Below are positions 52,263 to 61,092 of a stretch of 64,000 nucleotides of DNA, one piece after another. Each line of letters opens with the position of its first letter. Position 1 is the first letter of the stretch. Position numbers and translations under genes: made by a program. Location of the stretch: positions 6,984-70,983 of the forward strand of contig CADADE010000001.1 of assembly GCA_902786615.1 (NCBI GenBank). The letters run 5' to 3'. Under the pieces are notes generated by a model, which saw only the letters and a program-made list of their open reading frames with translations, made no database searches and was not told the origin of the DNA. This DNA comes from Oscillospiraceae bacterium (lineage in GTDB: Bacteria > Bacillota_A > Clostridia > Oscillospirales > Oscillospiraceae).

Positions 52263-53336
52263 TTAGATATTAAAGCGGAAGTTGGTGATGTCGCCGTCCT
52301 GCATGACGTAGTCCTTGCCCTCAAGACGGAAGAGCCCCTTCTCCTTGGCGGCGGCCATGCTGCCGCAGGCCTTGAGATCCTCAAAGGCGACGATCTCTGC
52401 CCGGATAAAGCCGCGCTCAATGTCCGTGTGAACCTTGCCGGCAGCCTTAGGAGCCTTGGTGCCGCGCACGATGGTCCAGGCGTGCACATCATCTTCGCCG
52501 GCGGTGAGGAAGGAGATATAGCCCAGCAGGTCATAGGAGGTCTTGATCAGGCGGTCGAGGCCCGTCTCGGTGAGGCCGAGATCCTCCATGAAGACCTTCG
52601 CTTCCTCGGGCTCCAGACCGGCGATATCCTCCTCAAACTTCGCCGCCACGGGCAGTACTGCCGCGCCGCGAGCTTCGGCAAAGGACTTAAGGGCCTGGAA
52701 GTTCTTGTCGTTTTCCACGTCGGCCATGCCGCTCTCGTCCAGGTTCGCCACATAAATGACGGGCTTGACGGACAGCAGGCCGCCGTCGACCAGAATATCC
52801 TTGTCCTCATCGGCAAAGGGAAATTCGCGCGCGGGCTTCTCGGCTTCGAGGTGCGCCATGAGCTGCTGGCACATCTCCACCTCACGCTTATATTTTTTGT
52901 CGCCGCTCTTGGCGTTCTTCTTTGCGCGCTCAAGACGGCGCTCCACGATCTCCAGATCCGCAAGGATCAGCTCCAGATCGAAGGACTCGGCGTCGCGCAG
53001 CGCGTCGGCTTCTTCGAGAAAGATGCTGTCGTCGTCGAAGCATCTCACCACTTCAACCAGCGCGTCCACCATGCGGATGGCCTGGAACACCTCGCGCCCC
53101 TTGCCGCCTGCGGCCACGCCGGGGACGTCCACAAATTCGATGGTGGCGGGGGTGTATTTTTTCGGATGGTAATAGTCGGCCAGCCAATCAAGCCGCTCGT
53201 CCGGAACCTTGGCGGTGCCAATGTTGGGCTTGGCCCCGGCGACGGTGTAGCTGCCGGTCTCCGCCTGAGAGCCCGTCAGCGCGTTAAACAGAGTTGTCTT
53301 TCCCACGTTGGGAAGTCCCACGATCCCTAATTTCAT
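52263..53336 (-). CDS. ychF: Redox-regulated ATPase/GTPase YchF (Obg-like)
   Basis: 357 residues. P-loop GLPNVGKTT (6-14), DVPGVAAGGKG and the NLDES segment replacing the guanine-specific NKxD fit YchF, which prefers ATP. A TGS-like C-terminus ends FRFNI. It binds ribosomes and affects stress responses. Ribosome site TAAGGAG. Confidence 0.96.
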   Translation of the reverse strand: MKLGIVGLPNVGKTTLFNALTGSQAETGSYTVAGAKPNIGTAKVPDERLDWLADYYHPKKYTPATIEFVDVPGVAAGGKGREVFQAIRMVDALVEVVRCFDDDSIFLEEADALRDAESFDLELILADLEIVERRLERAKKNAKSGDKKYKREVEMCQQLMAHLEAEKPAREFPFADEDKDILVDGGLLSVKPVIYVANLDESGMADVENDKNFQALKSFAEARGAAVLPVAAKFEEDIAGLEPEEAKVFMEDLGLTETGLDRLIKTSYDLLGYISFLTAGEDDVHAWTIVRGTKAPKAAGKVHTDIERGFIRAEIVAFEDLKACGSMAAAKEKGLFRLEGKDYVMQDGDITNFRFNI

Positions 53337-53457
53337 ATACGTTTATCTCCTTAGAAAGCGGTTTTCCATACAGTAATGCGTATTATAGCATATTGCCCCT
53401 GTTTACTCAAGAGGCGTCGGGCGAAATGCGCGGGCTTACGAGGTCTGCGGCGGAGGG

Positions 53458-55581
53458 TCAGAGCGGAATTTCAACCTGCTCGGACAACTGCTTAAGCCGC
53501 TTTTCGATCTGATCGGATATCTCGAGGCAGAGCTTCCTGTTCAGGGCGATCAGATCGACGTTGTTCTTGTCGCGCAGCCGCTCCTCATAGCTCGCCTTTA
53601 CCTTGTTGCGGATTGCCCGGATCCGCCGTTCCGAAACGGCGTTGTCGTCCGCCAGCACCACGTGCGGCAAAAGCTGTAGCTTTGCGGCCGTTTTCTCTTT
53701 CCCCTGGCCTTCGGTCTGAGAAGGCGATTGATCCGCCGTGTCGTTCGGCTTGACTTTTTTCAGCGGATTCGGAAGACTGAAGCCCGGCATCTCGATCTTG
53801 GGGATCGGCTTTGCAAACGCCATCCGTCGGACAAAGAGCGGGAGATCTGCGGTCATGATTTTCTGGTCGACGGCTTTCTTGCCCAGCGCATGCGCGACAA
53901 CAAACAACACGCCGGAGGTAATTGCCCCGACGGCAATGCCGAGGGGACCCTCCATCAGCAGGACGACGCCGCTGCCGCCGCAGAGCATGCCGATCAGGAC
54001 GGAGAGAATGGATTCCACAAAAACCGCCGCTCCGGTGAAGGTCTGTCCCGGGAACATGTCGGTCGTGTTGATCCTGCCCAGAATATATTGGAAATCATTG
54101 GCCGAGAGTTGGGAAGAGAGCCCGAGAGAACGGTCAGGGACATGGTACTTTCTGCAAATGACTGAGGTGTGCCGGTCCACGCGCTCCGACACCTGCCGGA
54201 GCCATTCCCGGACAGGCTCGAGCAGCAGCGCCTTCGCCTCGGCTGAGTAGAGATAGATGCGGATCTTCTCCTGCAGGGCGGGGCCGATCTTCTCAATGGT
54301 CTCGATCCTGCCCTCGCGCCAATCGATCAGAACAGGCTTGACCGCGTTGTCGATAATGGGGTCGAGCAGCTTGTCCAGCAGCGTCTGATACAGGTCAGGG
54401 AGAAGATCGGACACAATGTCTTCGATCACGGAGGAGTGGATCAGCCGGTCCACCTCGTCCCGAAATTGCCGCAGCTCGTTGTCCACGCGCCCGCACCAGG
54501 CAAGGCCGCGCGCCACGCTGAACTCCGGCTCGCTGTCGGAATAAATGAGAATATCCGGGAAAACCTCTCTGCACCAGTCGCTGACGGCGCGCATGCGGGA
54601 GACGCCGCCCGTGAGGAACAGAAGCTCCGGCTGCGCTTCGCCGATGCTGTCCTTGACGACACGGAGACTTGCGCAGAAGGCCTCATGGAAGGAGCGGCCC
54701 TGGAGCTGGCCGCAGGGCTTCTCCGTCAGCCGCTGCGCCGTCTGCGCGTCCATGAAAAGATCAAAAACCAGGGGCTCGTCATAGGTGATCAAAAGCGATT
54801 CCAGGCAGCGGCGCTGCTCCCAGTAATCCGCGTCATGGGAAAAATACCGCTCCTTCAAAGCTCTCGCGTGCAGCTCACAGTCCACGCGCCAGCTGTCGCA
54901 GTCGGCAAATATCTCCCGCAGCTCCTGCGCGTGGGGGGAAGCCGCAATGCACGCCTCCAACAGCAGCTCGTCCATGATGCCGCCGCCGAGGGCAACCTCG
55001 CCCCCGGTATGGATCTCATGCTCCTTCCCCTTGTTGACAAAGGCAAAGTCCGTTGTCGAGGAGCCCATGTCGATCACCAGCACAGACTTTGTGTTCAGAT
55101 CCACATAGTCCCGCAGATAGTTTGACTGTATGGCGCCAACCAGCACTGCGCGGGACTCCGAAATGACCTGCGCGGCGGGAACGCCGAGGTTCTCAAAAAT
55201 CGTCTGGTAGTATGCGCGGGTTTCCTTGTCCCAGCCGGCGGGGCAGCCGATGTAAAAGGAATTGCTCTTTTCGCCGCCCTTCAGCTCGCCGCTTTTTCGC
55301 AGCGACTCCAGGATCTTTGCGGCAAAATCGCGGATGAGCCCGCTGCTGTCCTGCGTCGGGTCAAGAAAGCGGCTTTTAAAACGGGCGGCGCTGCGTATCG
55401 CCGAGGACGCAGAGCGGGCCGCGTTTTCGCCGACGCGCACTTCGCCGTTTCGCATGACGGCCCAGGCGGTAATGACGATCTTTTTCCCATCGATCTCCAC
55501 GATCTCCGGCAGACCGCGTCCGCTGTCCACACGGGCGATGGAGCTCTCGCCGTCGCCCAGATCAAATCCCCAGTAAAGCAT
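53458..55581 (-). CDS. Hsp70/DnaK-like ATPase with C-terminal membrane hairpin
   Basis: 707 residues. The actin-like ATPase fold covers 1-370: phosphate 1 YWGFDLGDG (3-11), phosphate 2 VIDMGSSTTDF, adenosine LFLTGGVSRM. There is no DnaK peptide-binding beta-sandwich. Instead come a helical region (about 380-510), a two-helix membrane hairpin (about 520-570) and a charged coiled C-terminus. It is not canonical DnaK. The neighbour at 55584, two bases away, is likely its partner. Role unknown; a membrane-tethered chaperone is one reading. Confidence 0.8.
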   Translation of the reverse strand: MLYWGFDLGDGESSIARVDSGRGLPEIVEIDGKKIVITAWAVMRNGEVRVGENAARSASSAIRSAARFKSRFLDPTQDSSGLIRDFAAKILESLRKSGELKGGEKSNSFYIGCPAGWDKETRAYYQTIFENLGVPAAQVISESRAVLVGAIQSNYLRDYVDLNTKSVLVIDMGSSTTDFAFVNKGKEHEIHTGGEVALGGGIMDELLLEACIAASPHAQELREIFADCDSWRVDCELHARALKERYFSHDADYWEQRRCLESLLITYDEPLVFDLFMDAQTAQRLTEKPCGQLQGRSFHEAFCASLRVVKDSIGEAQPELLFLTGGVSRMRAVSDWCREVFPDILIYSDSEPEFSVARGLAWCGRVDNELRQFRDEVDRLIHSSVIEDIVSDLLPDLYQTLLDKLLDPIIDNAVKPVLIDWREGRIETIEKIGPALQEKIRIYLYSAEAKALLLEPVREWLRQVSERVDRHTSVICRKYHVPDRSLGLSSQLSANDFQYILGRINTTDMFPGQTFTGAAVFVESILSVLIGMLCGGSGVVLLMEGPLGIAVGAITSGVLFVVAHALGKKAVDQKIMTADLPLFVRRMAFAKPIPKIEMPGFSLPNPLKKVKPNDTADQSPSQTEGQGKEKTAAKLQLLPHVVLADDNAVSERRIRAIRNKVKASYEERLRDKNNVDLIALNRKLCLEISDQIEKRLKQLSEQVEIPL

Positions 55582-55583
55582 AC

Positions 55584-56435
55584 TTATCTCCTTGTTGTCT
55601 CTGTCTGCTCCCGCTTGGTCGCTTTCCCCATCATGAGAAGCTTTTCCTTCATCAGCATCGCCGGGCGCTGGGTCGCGCTTTCACGGCGAGTGGGGAAGCA
55701 CTCGAAATAATGCTCCGTATCAGGGCCGTATTCGACCAGACTGACGCCCCGGCTCTCCATATAGTCGGGCAGCATACTGAGCTGACGCAGTGCGAATTCT
55801 CCGTTTTTCGCGTACAGTGCCTCCAGAAGCCCTGCGAACAGCTTGAGCTCCTCCGGACTGAATTCGCCGGTGACGCCGCTCTCGACCTTCGCCGTGTCGG
55901 ACTCGACGCAGGCGCAAAGCTCCTGCAGCTTGCTGTCCATCGTCGCGACACTTTGCCGGAGCGTATGCCACAGCGCATCCGCATCCACGCTCGCCCGCAC
56001 CGTGACCTCACCGTTTTTATACCAGATGCGCCCGGAAAGGTAGGCAAACAGCACCGCGGCAGCCATACAGCCGTAGCTTGCGAGGGCAATTTTCTGCGCC
56101 AGCAGCACAGCCACGGTACACAGGACCACGGCGCACAGAACCAGAAGGATCGCCGCACCCCCGATCTGCCGCGCGGCAGCGCTTTTTTCGGCACGGCCTG
56201 CCTTCACAAGCGCGGCCATGGAGCGCGCCGTCGCGGTCAGACTGTCCGCGGCCGCCTGACGGACATGGGCGTTTGCGCAGGAGGCGTTATAGCGCAGCAG
56301 AATCTCCGAGAGCGCCTTGTCCAGCGTTTCGGCGCAGGCGTCGCTGCTTTTGTCAAGACTTGCGTTGGCGCGCAGGGTGTTTCGCAGATCGTCCTCCCTG
56401 TCGGTCAACAGTTCCAGCAACGTGATGGTTTCCAT
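55584..56435 (-). CDS. Membrane protein paired with the Hsp70-like ATPase
   Basis: 283 residues. Coiled N-terminus (1-90), two membrane helices (about 92-113 and 117-136), then a helical part and a compact C-terminus. The end, with YFECFPTRRESATQRPAML and EKLLMMGKA, faintly recalls the beta-wing of GrpE nucleotide exchange factors. It is cotranscribed upstream of the Hsp70-like gene, separated by two bases. A role as exchange factor or tether is inference only. Confidence 0.65.
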   Translation of the reverse strand: METITLLELLTDREDDLRNTLRANASLDKSSDACAETLDKALSEILLRYNASCANAHVRQAAADSLTATARSMAALVKAGRAEKSAAARQIGGAAILLVLCAVVLCTVAVLLAQKIALASYGCMAAAVLFAYLSGRIWYKNGEVTVRASVDADALWHTLRQSVATMDSKLQELCACVESDTAKVESGVTGEFSPEELKLFAGLLEALYAKNGEFALRQLSMLPDYMESRGVSLVEYGPDTEHYFECFPTRRESATQRPAMLMKEKLLMMGKATKREQTETTRR

Positions 56436-56573
56436 ATCTTCAACCTCGCCCTCTTTTTGTTGGGAAGCCGTCGTGCCCTCCCCGCTCCGGGCATGTATAT
56501 CATATCAGCAAGCCGCCGTAAAGACAAGCTTCAAGTGTTAAAAAATGAGTCAAGCATTCGGCATACAAAAGGA

Positions 56574-56608
56574 AAAACCCTTGAAAACAAAGCGTTTTCA
56601 AGGGTTTT
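56574..56608 (-). terminator. tRNA-Lys terminator at the element boundary
   Basis: AAAACCCTTGAAAAC (56574-56588) pairs with GTTTTCAAGGGTTTT (56594-56608). On the minus strand it follows the tRNA CCA end directly and ends in a T-run. Confidence 0.85.
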
Positions 56609-56654
56609 GGTGCTCCAGCGGGGACTCGAACCCCGGACACCCTGCTTAAAAGGC
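56608..56654 (-). other. Attachment site: 3' half of tRNA-Lys(TTT)
   Basis: On the minus strand the sequence runs from the anticodon loop CTTTTAA through the GCAGG stem half, variable loop, T-arm GGGGTTCGAGTCCCC and acceptor CTGGAGCA to CCA. The 5' half is missing: the anticodon stem partner reads TTTGC instead of CCTGC. This is the usual scar of tRNA-targeted integration. An integrase gene ends 71 bases away. Confidence 0.88.
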
Positions 56655-56724
56655 AAAGTCCCCTTTTCACACGGCCTGAGTTTTCAACACCTTCAACAGG
56701 TTTGCCACCAATTTACGCCGAAAT

Positions 56725-57903
56725 TTACTCCGAAAATGCTTTCAGCACTTCGCTGTATAGATCTTCCGGCCGGTTCTCCATGAGGTGCGTGTAGATCTTC
56801 AAGGTCTGCACCGGGCTGGAGTGTCCGGCCAGGTACTGCACGCGCTTGACGGCCACGCCGGAGAGGATCAGCTCCGACACGTAGGTGTGCCGGAGCAGGT
56901 GCGGCGTCGTGTGGAAGTCCATGGAGATCTTCACCCCCGGATGGAACGGCACCTCATCCCCGATGCAGAGATCCCGCGTTTTCTTCTGCCCGTGCACGGT
57001 GTACGTGATTTGCCGCGCCTCGCGCAGCGTGACGGCGTCCCAGCGCCGTCTGAAGGATGAGGCGGACAGGAGCTCCCCCTCACCCCTGCTTATCACATAG
57101 GGCCCGTTTTTGGCGTCCTGGAGTTCGTGCAAGATTTGCACGAGCTGAGGCGGCAGCGGGATGGAGCGGTATGCCGCGTCGCTCTTGAGCAGCGGCGTGA
57201 GCGTCGCTTTGTTGTGCCCCTCCCAATTGCAGGCCGCCCGCACGTCGATGTAAGGCGCAGGATCGTCCAGGTGGACGTGGCGCCATTGCAGGCCCAAGGC
57301 TTCTTCCCGGCGCAGACCGGTGTACAGGCACAGCATCACAAACGGATAGATCGGCAGCCCCCTCACCGCCTCCTGCAGCGCCTGCTGCTGGGATCTGGTG
57401 AGGGCTTCTTTTTCGGGCGCGTCCTGCCCGCCCGGTTTCAGATCCGCGCACGGACTCTGGTCTATGAGTCTGTCCTTTTCAGCGGCGGCGAAGATCTTCC
57501 TCATGGCCGTGACCACTTTCTGCTGCAGGGACTTCGAGGAGGCGGAGATCGGCGCCATGACGCGCTTGACATCGCTGTAGGTGACATCCCGGAGCTGGAT
57601 CTCTCCGATCACCGGGCAGATGTGATTGTTGATGGCGTTTCTGTAGTCATGCCGACGCTTTTCGCTATACTCCCCGGCATGCAGTTCGTACCACTGTTTG
57701 GCATAGACCCAGAGCGGCGGATTCTCCCGGAGATCCGCGCCGACGGCGAGCTCGGCCTCCCGCGCACGCGCCTTGCTGCGCGTTTCCGCCTGGGTGTGGC
57801 CATAGACGCAGATCCACTTGCCGGTCGAAGGATCCTTCACCTTTTTGCACCAGAGCTTCTTCTTTTCGTTGTAGGCCATTTCCGGCCGCTTGCCCTTGCT
57901 CAT
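56725..57903 (-). CDS. int: Tyrosine recombinase (phage/ICE integrase)
   Basis: 392 residues. AP2-like N-terminal arm domain with LWCKKVKDPSTGKWI, SAM-like core-binding domain (about 65-160), catalytic domain with Arg in TGLRREEALGL, HLLRHTY, LAGHSS and the nucleophile Tyr in IYTHL. It integrates the element at the tRNA-Lys site at 56608. The 3' end faces the att site, as is common. Confidence 0.95.
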   Translation of the reverse strand: MSKGKRPEMAYNEKKKLWCKKVKDPSTGKWICVYGHTQAETRSKARAREAELAVGADLRENPPLWVYAKQWYELHAGEYSEKRRHDYRNAINNHICPVIGEIQLRDVTYSDVKRVMAPISASSKSLQQKVVTAMRKIFAAAEKDRLIDQSPCADLKPGGQDAPEKEALTRSQQQALQEAVRGLPIYPFVMLCLYTGLRREEALGLQWRHVHLDDPAPYIDVRAACNWEGHNKATLTPLLKSDAAYRSIPLPPQLVQILHELQDAKNGPYVISRGEGELLSASSFRRRWDAVTLREARQITYTVHGQKKTRDLCIGDEVPFHPGVKISMDFHTTPHLLRHTYVSELILSGVAVKRVQYLAGHSSPVQTLKIYTHLMENRPEDLYSEVLKAFSE

Positions 57904-58550
57904 CCCAGAAACTCCCTTGCAGCCCTGTAAGCTTTTGTCGTGGTGGTAGGACTCCAGTATTCATAGGCCCGCCGGTCGGCAATGGACGCCAGCACATCCC
58001 CGTGCCGGCTTGCGTATTCCCCGAAGGCGCGGTACTTGAAATAATCCGGCGCGTGAAGGATGTTCCCCATGGTACGGCTATGCCGGGCGCAGTCCACGGC
58101 GTAGGCCCACATGACAGCGCGCTCTTTATCGTCGGCCATGTCGATCAGGACGCACTCCAGGGCATTGTTCCGCCCGGAATAGCGCGGATCATCCTGCCCC
58201 GTCTCTCTGAGATACTCAGCGAAGCCGGGCGGGATCGGCGGCTCATCCCAGCCGCTGCGCGGCGGTTCCTGCGTGTCCGCTGCCGGCCGGTTAGCCGTTT
58301 GACGCCGGGCCGGCTTATGCTCGCGCCCGCAGTTGAGACAGACGACCTTTATCTTTTTACTGCCGACGTTACCGATCACGAGGCCGATGGCCACGCCGAC
58401 CAGAAAGCCGGGAACAGCGAACAGCCAGAAGTTGAAAAAGCCAAGCACAAGCGCCCAGAACAGGCCACGCCCAAGGCGGTATCCCCTTCTGCTCACCGAG
58501 AGCGAAGTGCTGCCGCAGTATGGACAGCAGGCCGCAGCGTTGTTATCCAT
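57900..58550 (-). CDS. Zinc-ribbon membrane protein of the mobile element
   Basis: 216 residues from ATG 58550, selected for GGGGAGG nine bases upstream. N-terminal CPYCG and later CLNCG form a zinc ribbon split by a two-helix Phe/Gly-rich membrane segment (about 27-62). The rest is soluble. Its stop overlaps the int start by four bases. Accessory gene of unknown function. Confidence 0.65.
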   Translation of the reverse strand: MDNNAAACCPYCGSTSLSVSRRGYRLGRGLFWALVLGFFNFWLFAVPGFLVGVAIGLVIGNVGSKKIKVVCLNCGREHKPARRQTANRPAADTQEPPRSGWDEPPIPPGFAEYLRETGQDDPRYSGRNNALECVLIDMADDKERAVMWAYAVDCARHSRTMGNILHAPDYFKYRAFGEYASRHGDVLASIADRRAYEYWSPTTTTKAYRAAREFLG

Positions 58551-58603
58551 CGCCACCATCCTCCCCGTGCCCGTAGTGGGCACGTTTTATTTGTCCAGGT
58601 AAA

Positions 58604-58933
58604 TCACGCCGTTGACGACATGGTACCGCCTTTCCTGTAAGGCGCGAGGGCAGCGTCGACTATCGCCCGGATTTCCGGTGTGGCTGTATGGTATGCGTAC
58701 AGGACGCTTGCATCATCATCGCTTATTACTACGTCCGGCGAACTGCTGCGCCCAAGTAAATAATCCGCCGTGCAGTCGAACAGGTCACAGAGCTGGCAGA
58801 TCGTGTCAGGATCAAGCTGCCTACTGCCGCTTTCGTACATGGAAATCGCTGTATTCCCAACCTTGATTTTTTGCCCAAGCTGGGCTTGCGTCATCTTCGC
58901 GGCCTCTCGAAGTGCCTTTATCCGGTTCTTCAT
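58604..58933 (-). CDS. XRE-family repressor of the element
   Basis: 109 residues. HTH 5-60 with MTQAQLGQKIKVGNTAISMYE, then a short C-terminal oligomerisation part. It precedes the divergent promoter region, as a CI-like master repressor would; three similar operators at 58995-59081 are its likely targets. Confidence 0.88.
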   Translation of the reverse strand: MKNRIKALREAAKMTQAQLGQKIKVGNTAISMYESGSRQLDPDTICQLCDLFDCTADYLLGRSSSPDVVISDDDASVLYAYHTATPEIRAIVDAALAPYRKGGTMSSTA

Positions 58934-58959
58934 GCTCTCGCCTCCTGACCATTGTGTGG

Positions 58960-58965
58960 ATTATA
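58960..58965 (-). promoter_or_regulatory. Repressor-gene -10 box
   Basis: Minus strand TATAAT at 58960-58965, 27 bases before the repressor start; the -35 region is weak (TTAAAA). Confidence 0.5.
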
Positions 58966-58994
58966 CAATGGGAACCTGTTTTTTTTAAGCGATA

Positions 58995-59081
58995 TTCACA
59001 AATTGAGAAATAAAAGTAAAGAAGCGCTTGACATTTCACGTTTCGAGAATTATTTTATAGACGAGCTTCACGAATCGTGAA
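58995..59081. promoter_or_regulatory. Three tandem operators for the XRE repressor
   Basis: TTCACAAATTGAGAA (58995-59009), TTCACGTTTCGAGAA (59035-59049) and TTCACGAATCGTGAA (59067-59081) share a TTCACR-N3-YGWGAA pattern. The third sits in a 21-base perfect palindrome (59064-59084). The second lies between the -35 and -10 of the rightward promoter. Confidence 0.7.
59028..59056 (+). promoter_or_regulatory. Rightward promoter of the mobile element
   Basis: TTGACA (59028-59033), 17-base spacer, TATTTT (59051-59056), covered by operators. Confidence 0.65.
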
Positions 59082-59131
59082 GCTCCCCGCCCCGGCGGGA
59101 GATCACGAAGACAAACCAAGGAGGTGATTAC

Positions 59132-59290
59132 TTGAAACACTTGCCAGGCATTGCGCTCGGCATCCTGATCGGCTGGAACTGGGACAGGATCGCTGCGCGG
59201 ATAAAAAACAAGGCCGCCGCCCTTGTGGCTTCAACACAAGAGCGGCAGTCTGAGAACAAGCCGGGCTCTAACCCCAGCCCATGGCTTTAA
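59132..59290 (+). CDS. 52-residue protein with hydrophobic N-terminus
   Basis: TTG 59132 is preceded by AAGGAGGTG at the right distance. The protein starts MKHLPGIALGILIGWNWDRI and becomes basic and polar. It is the first gene after the rightward promoter. It could be a small membrane protein; no family known. Confidence 0.6.
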   Translation: MKHLPGIALGILIGWNWDRIAARIKNKAAALVASTQERQSENKPGSNPSPWL

Positions 59291-59457
59291 CTTTCACCGT
59301 CGGGCGAATCCGGCAATGTGCGGACTGCATCGTATGCGTCCTTCAGCATCCCGGCCAGCCTCTCAGCCGTGGGCTTCTTCGCGTCCGGCTGGGAGCTGCG
59401 GGCTCTGATATAGGCGCAAACGATCTCAACCGCCAGCTCTTTATCCGTTTTAGGCAT
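59287..59457 (-). CDS. 56-residue element protein of unknown function
   Basis: ATG 59457 has AAGGAGGTGAAAG upstream. The protein MPKTDKELAVEIVCAYIRAR... is helical and acidic. It overlaps the end of the plus-strand gene by four bases. Similar short proteins occur in clostridial prophages, from memory; role unknown. Confidence 0.6.
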   Translation of the reverse strand: MPKTDKELAVEIVCAYIRARSSQPDAKKPTAERLAGMLKDAYDAVRTLPDSPDGES

Positions 59458-59538
59458 TACGCTTTCACCTCCTTCCGCGCACAGTGTAACACGGGAGGAG
59501 GGCGAGGGCAAGATCACGAAGACAAAGGAGAACGCGAC

Positions 59539-59958
59539 ATGAGATTTGTAAAATTCACGGTTTGCCAGGGCGGCAAGCTCCTGGGCACCTGCCCCATCAT
59601 GGAACAGGCCGTCGAGGCCGCCAAGGGCTACGCTGTCAAAACCGGCACACCTGTCCATGTGACCGGGTACCGGGACGACGGCCAGCAGAAGCAGGTGATC
59701 TACCACCCCGACGGCCGGATCGAGAAGATCTGGGAATTGTGCCAGAGTCAGCCCTTCCAGCCGACCGAGGGCGAGATCTACCGCAACGCCGGCGGCGGGT
59801 CCTACCTCTGCAAACGTGCCAGCGGCAGCGAGTCCGCCCGCATGGTCAACGTCAAGAGCGGCTGGGACTTCATCGCACACGGCCTGCGCCGCTACTTCGA
59901 CGGCAGCATCGAGTGGGACTACTCCACAGGAGGCTGCTTCGGGGAGGTGTCGGCATGA
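59539..59958 (+). CDS. Element protein of unknown function (139 aa)
   Basis: 139 residues from ATG 59539 with AAAGGAGAACG. Mixed alpha/beta, with HVTGYRDDGQQ and DGRIEKIWELC resembling small phage accessory proteins. A GATCACGAAGACAAA sequence precedes its ribosome site, repeated from 59101. Stop overlaps the next start by four bases. Confidence 0.6.
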   Translation: MRFVKFTVCQGGKLLGTCPIMEQAVEAAKGYAVKTGTPVHVTGYRDDGQQKQVIYHPDGRIEKIWELCQSQPFQPTEGEIYRNAGGGSYLCKRASGSESARMVNVKSGWDFIAHGLRRYFDGSIEWDYSTGGCFGEVSA

Positions 59959-60146
59959 AGGACTTCGATCTCAAGTCTGCATTGTTCGTCAGGGCGATGG
60001 AAGCCCTGACGGCCTACCAGGCGAGCATCAACACCAAGTATCCCTCCTCGGAGGCCGAGCACTGGCACGACCGTTTCCACGCGCTGTACCAGGTGATTCA
60101 GGATTGCCGCCTGGTCGAAGAGTTCGAGAACTGGAAGGAGGGCTGA
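59955..60146 (+). CDS. Element protein of unknown function (63 aa)
   Basis: 63 residues, helical, with HDRFHALYQVIQDCRLVEEF. Its ATGA overlap with the upstream gene and two-base gap to the next indicate one operon. No family recognised. Confidence 0.6.
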   Translation: MKDFDLKSALFVRAMEALTAYQASINTKYPSSEAEHWHDRFHALYQVIQDCRLVEEFENWKEG

Positions 60147-60147
60147 G

Positions 60148-60678
60148 ATGGCGGATCAGAAGAATGATCTCCTGCGCAAGCTCAAAGCCCTCGCCGAACA
60201 CGGTGAGCCCGGAGAACGTGAAAACGCCAGGGCGATCCTTGCCGGGCTCATGGCAAAGTACGGCGTCGAGGAGGCCGATTTTCAGGACGACGCGCTGGAC
60301 GAGCACCGCTTTGTCTCCCACGGTACCCGCGAGAGGAGCCTGCTGGTGCAGGTGATCTACAAGGTGACAGACGGCACCCGGCACGTCTACTCATACCGCA
60401 AGGGCCAGGGCTCCAAGAACACCATCTGCTGCAAATGCACCAAGGCCGAGGCAGCCCAGATCGGCATAGAGTTTGATTTCTACCGGCAGCTCTGGCAGCA
60501 GGAGCTGGATCTCTTTTACAAGGCTTTCATTTACAAGCATGAGATTTTTTCAAGCCAGCACACAAACGGTGAGAGTCCTAAGCTGAGCGACGAGGAGATC
60601 GCCCGCATCGCGCTCATGATGCACACGATGAGCGACAGATCCCCGCGTCCGGCGCTTGAGGAGGCGCTGCCGCAGTGA
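60148..60678 (+). CDS. DUF2786-type element protein
   Basis: 176 residues. The N-terminal helical unit with LLRKLKALAEHG, ENARAILAGLMAKYG matches DUF2786, found in phage and plasmid proteins, followed by a beta-rich part with TICCKCTKAEA. Function unknown. It overlaps the next frame by four bases. Confidence 0.68.
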   Translation: MADQKNDLLRKLKALAEHGEPGERENARAILAGLMAKYGVEEADFQDDALDEHRFVSHGTRERSLLVQVIYKVTDGTRHVYSYRKGQGSKNTICCKCTKAEAAQIGIEFDFYRQLWQQELDLFYKAFIYKHEIFSSQHTNGESPKLSDEEIARIALMMHTMSDRSPRPALEEALPQ

Positions 60679-61052
60679 TCGAGCTCGACCCCATCTGCAA
60701 CAAGGAGGAGCTGCGCTGGCGTTGGAACCTGCTGCACATGGCGAAGGCTCTTGTGCCCACCGCGCCGATCACGGCGGCTATCAAGCGCAGCATCCGGGCG
60801 TATAGCGACGAACCGGCCAACGAGTGCCGGGAGATCTACGACGACGGCTGCAAGTACATCACCCTCAATCCGCTGCCGGAGGCAATCCAGACGGAGGCCG
60901 AGGCTGTGCAGTACGTCGGGGATCACATGTGGATCCACCGGCCCGCCTTCTGGAGGTGGCAGCCCGGCGACATCTACTCCACGCGCTACAAGCTCTGCCG
61001 GCGGCGCGGCCGCTGGTGGGTGTACCTCTACTATCTTGTCATCCAAGACTGA
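60675..61052 (+). CDS. Element protein of unknown function (125 aa)
   Basis: 125 residues from GTG 60675. Rich in Trp, Tyr and Arg, ending in a strand-like RGRWWVYLYYLVIQ. No family recognised; operon position after the DUF2786 gene supports translation. Confidence 0.55.
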   Translation: MIELDPICNKEELRWRWNLLHMAKALVPTAPITAAIKRSIRAYSDEPANECREIYDDGCKYITLNPLPEAIQTEAEAVQYVGDHMWIHRPAFWRWQPGDIYSTRYKLCRRRGRWWVYLYYLVIQD

Positions 61053-61092
61053 CCACGGGCGGCGGACGCCGCCCACCTATACGCGGCACCAG

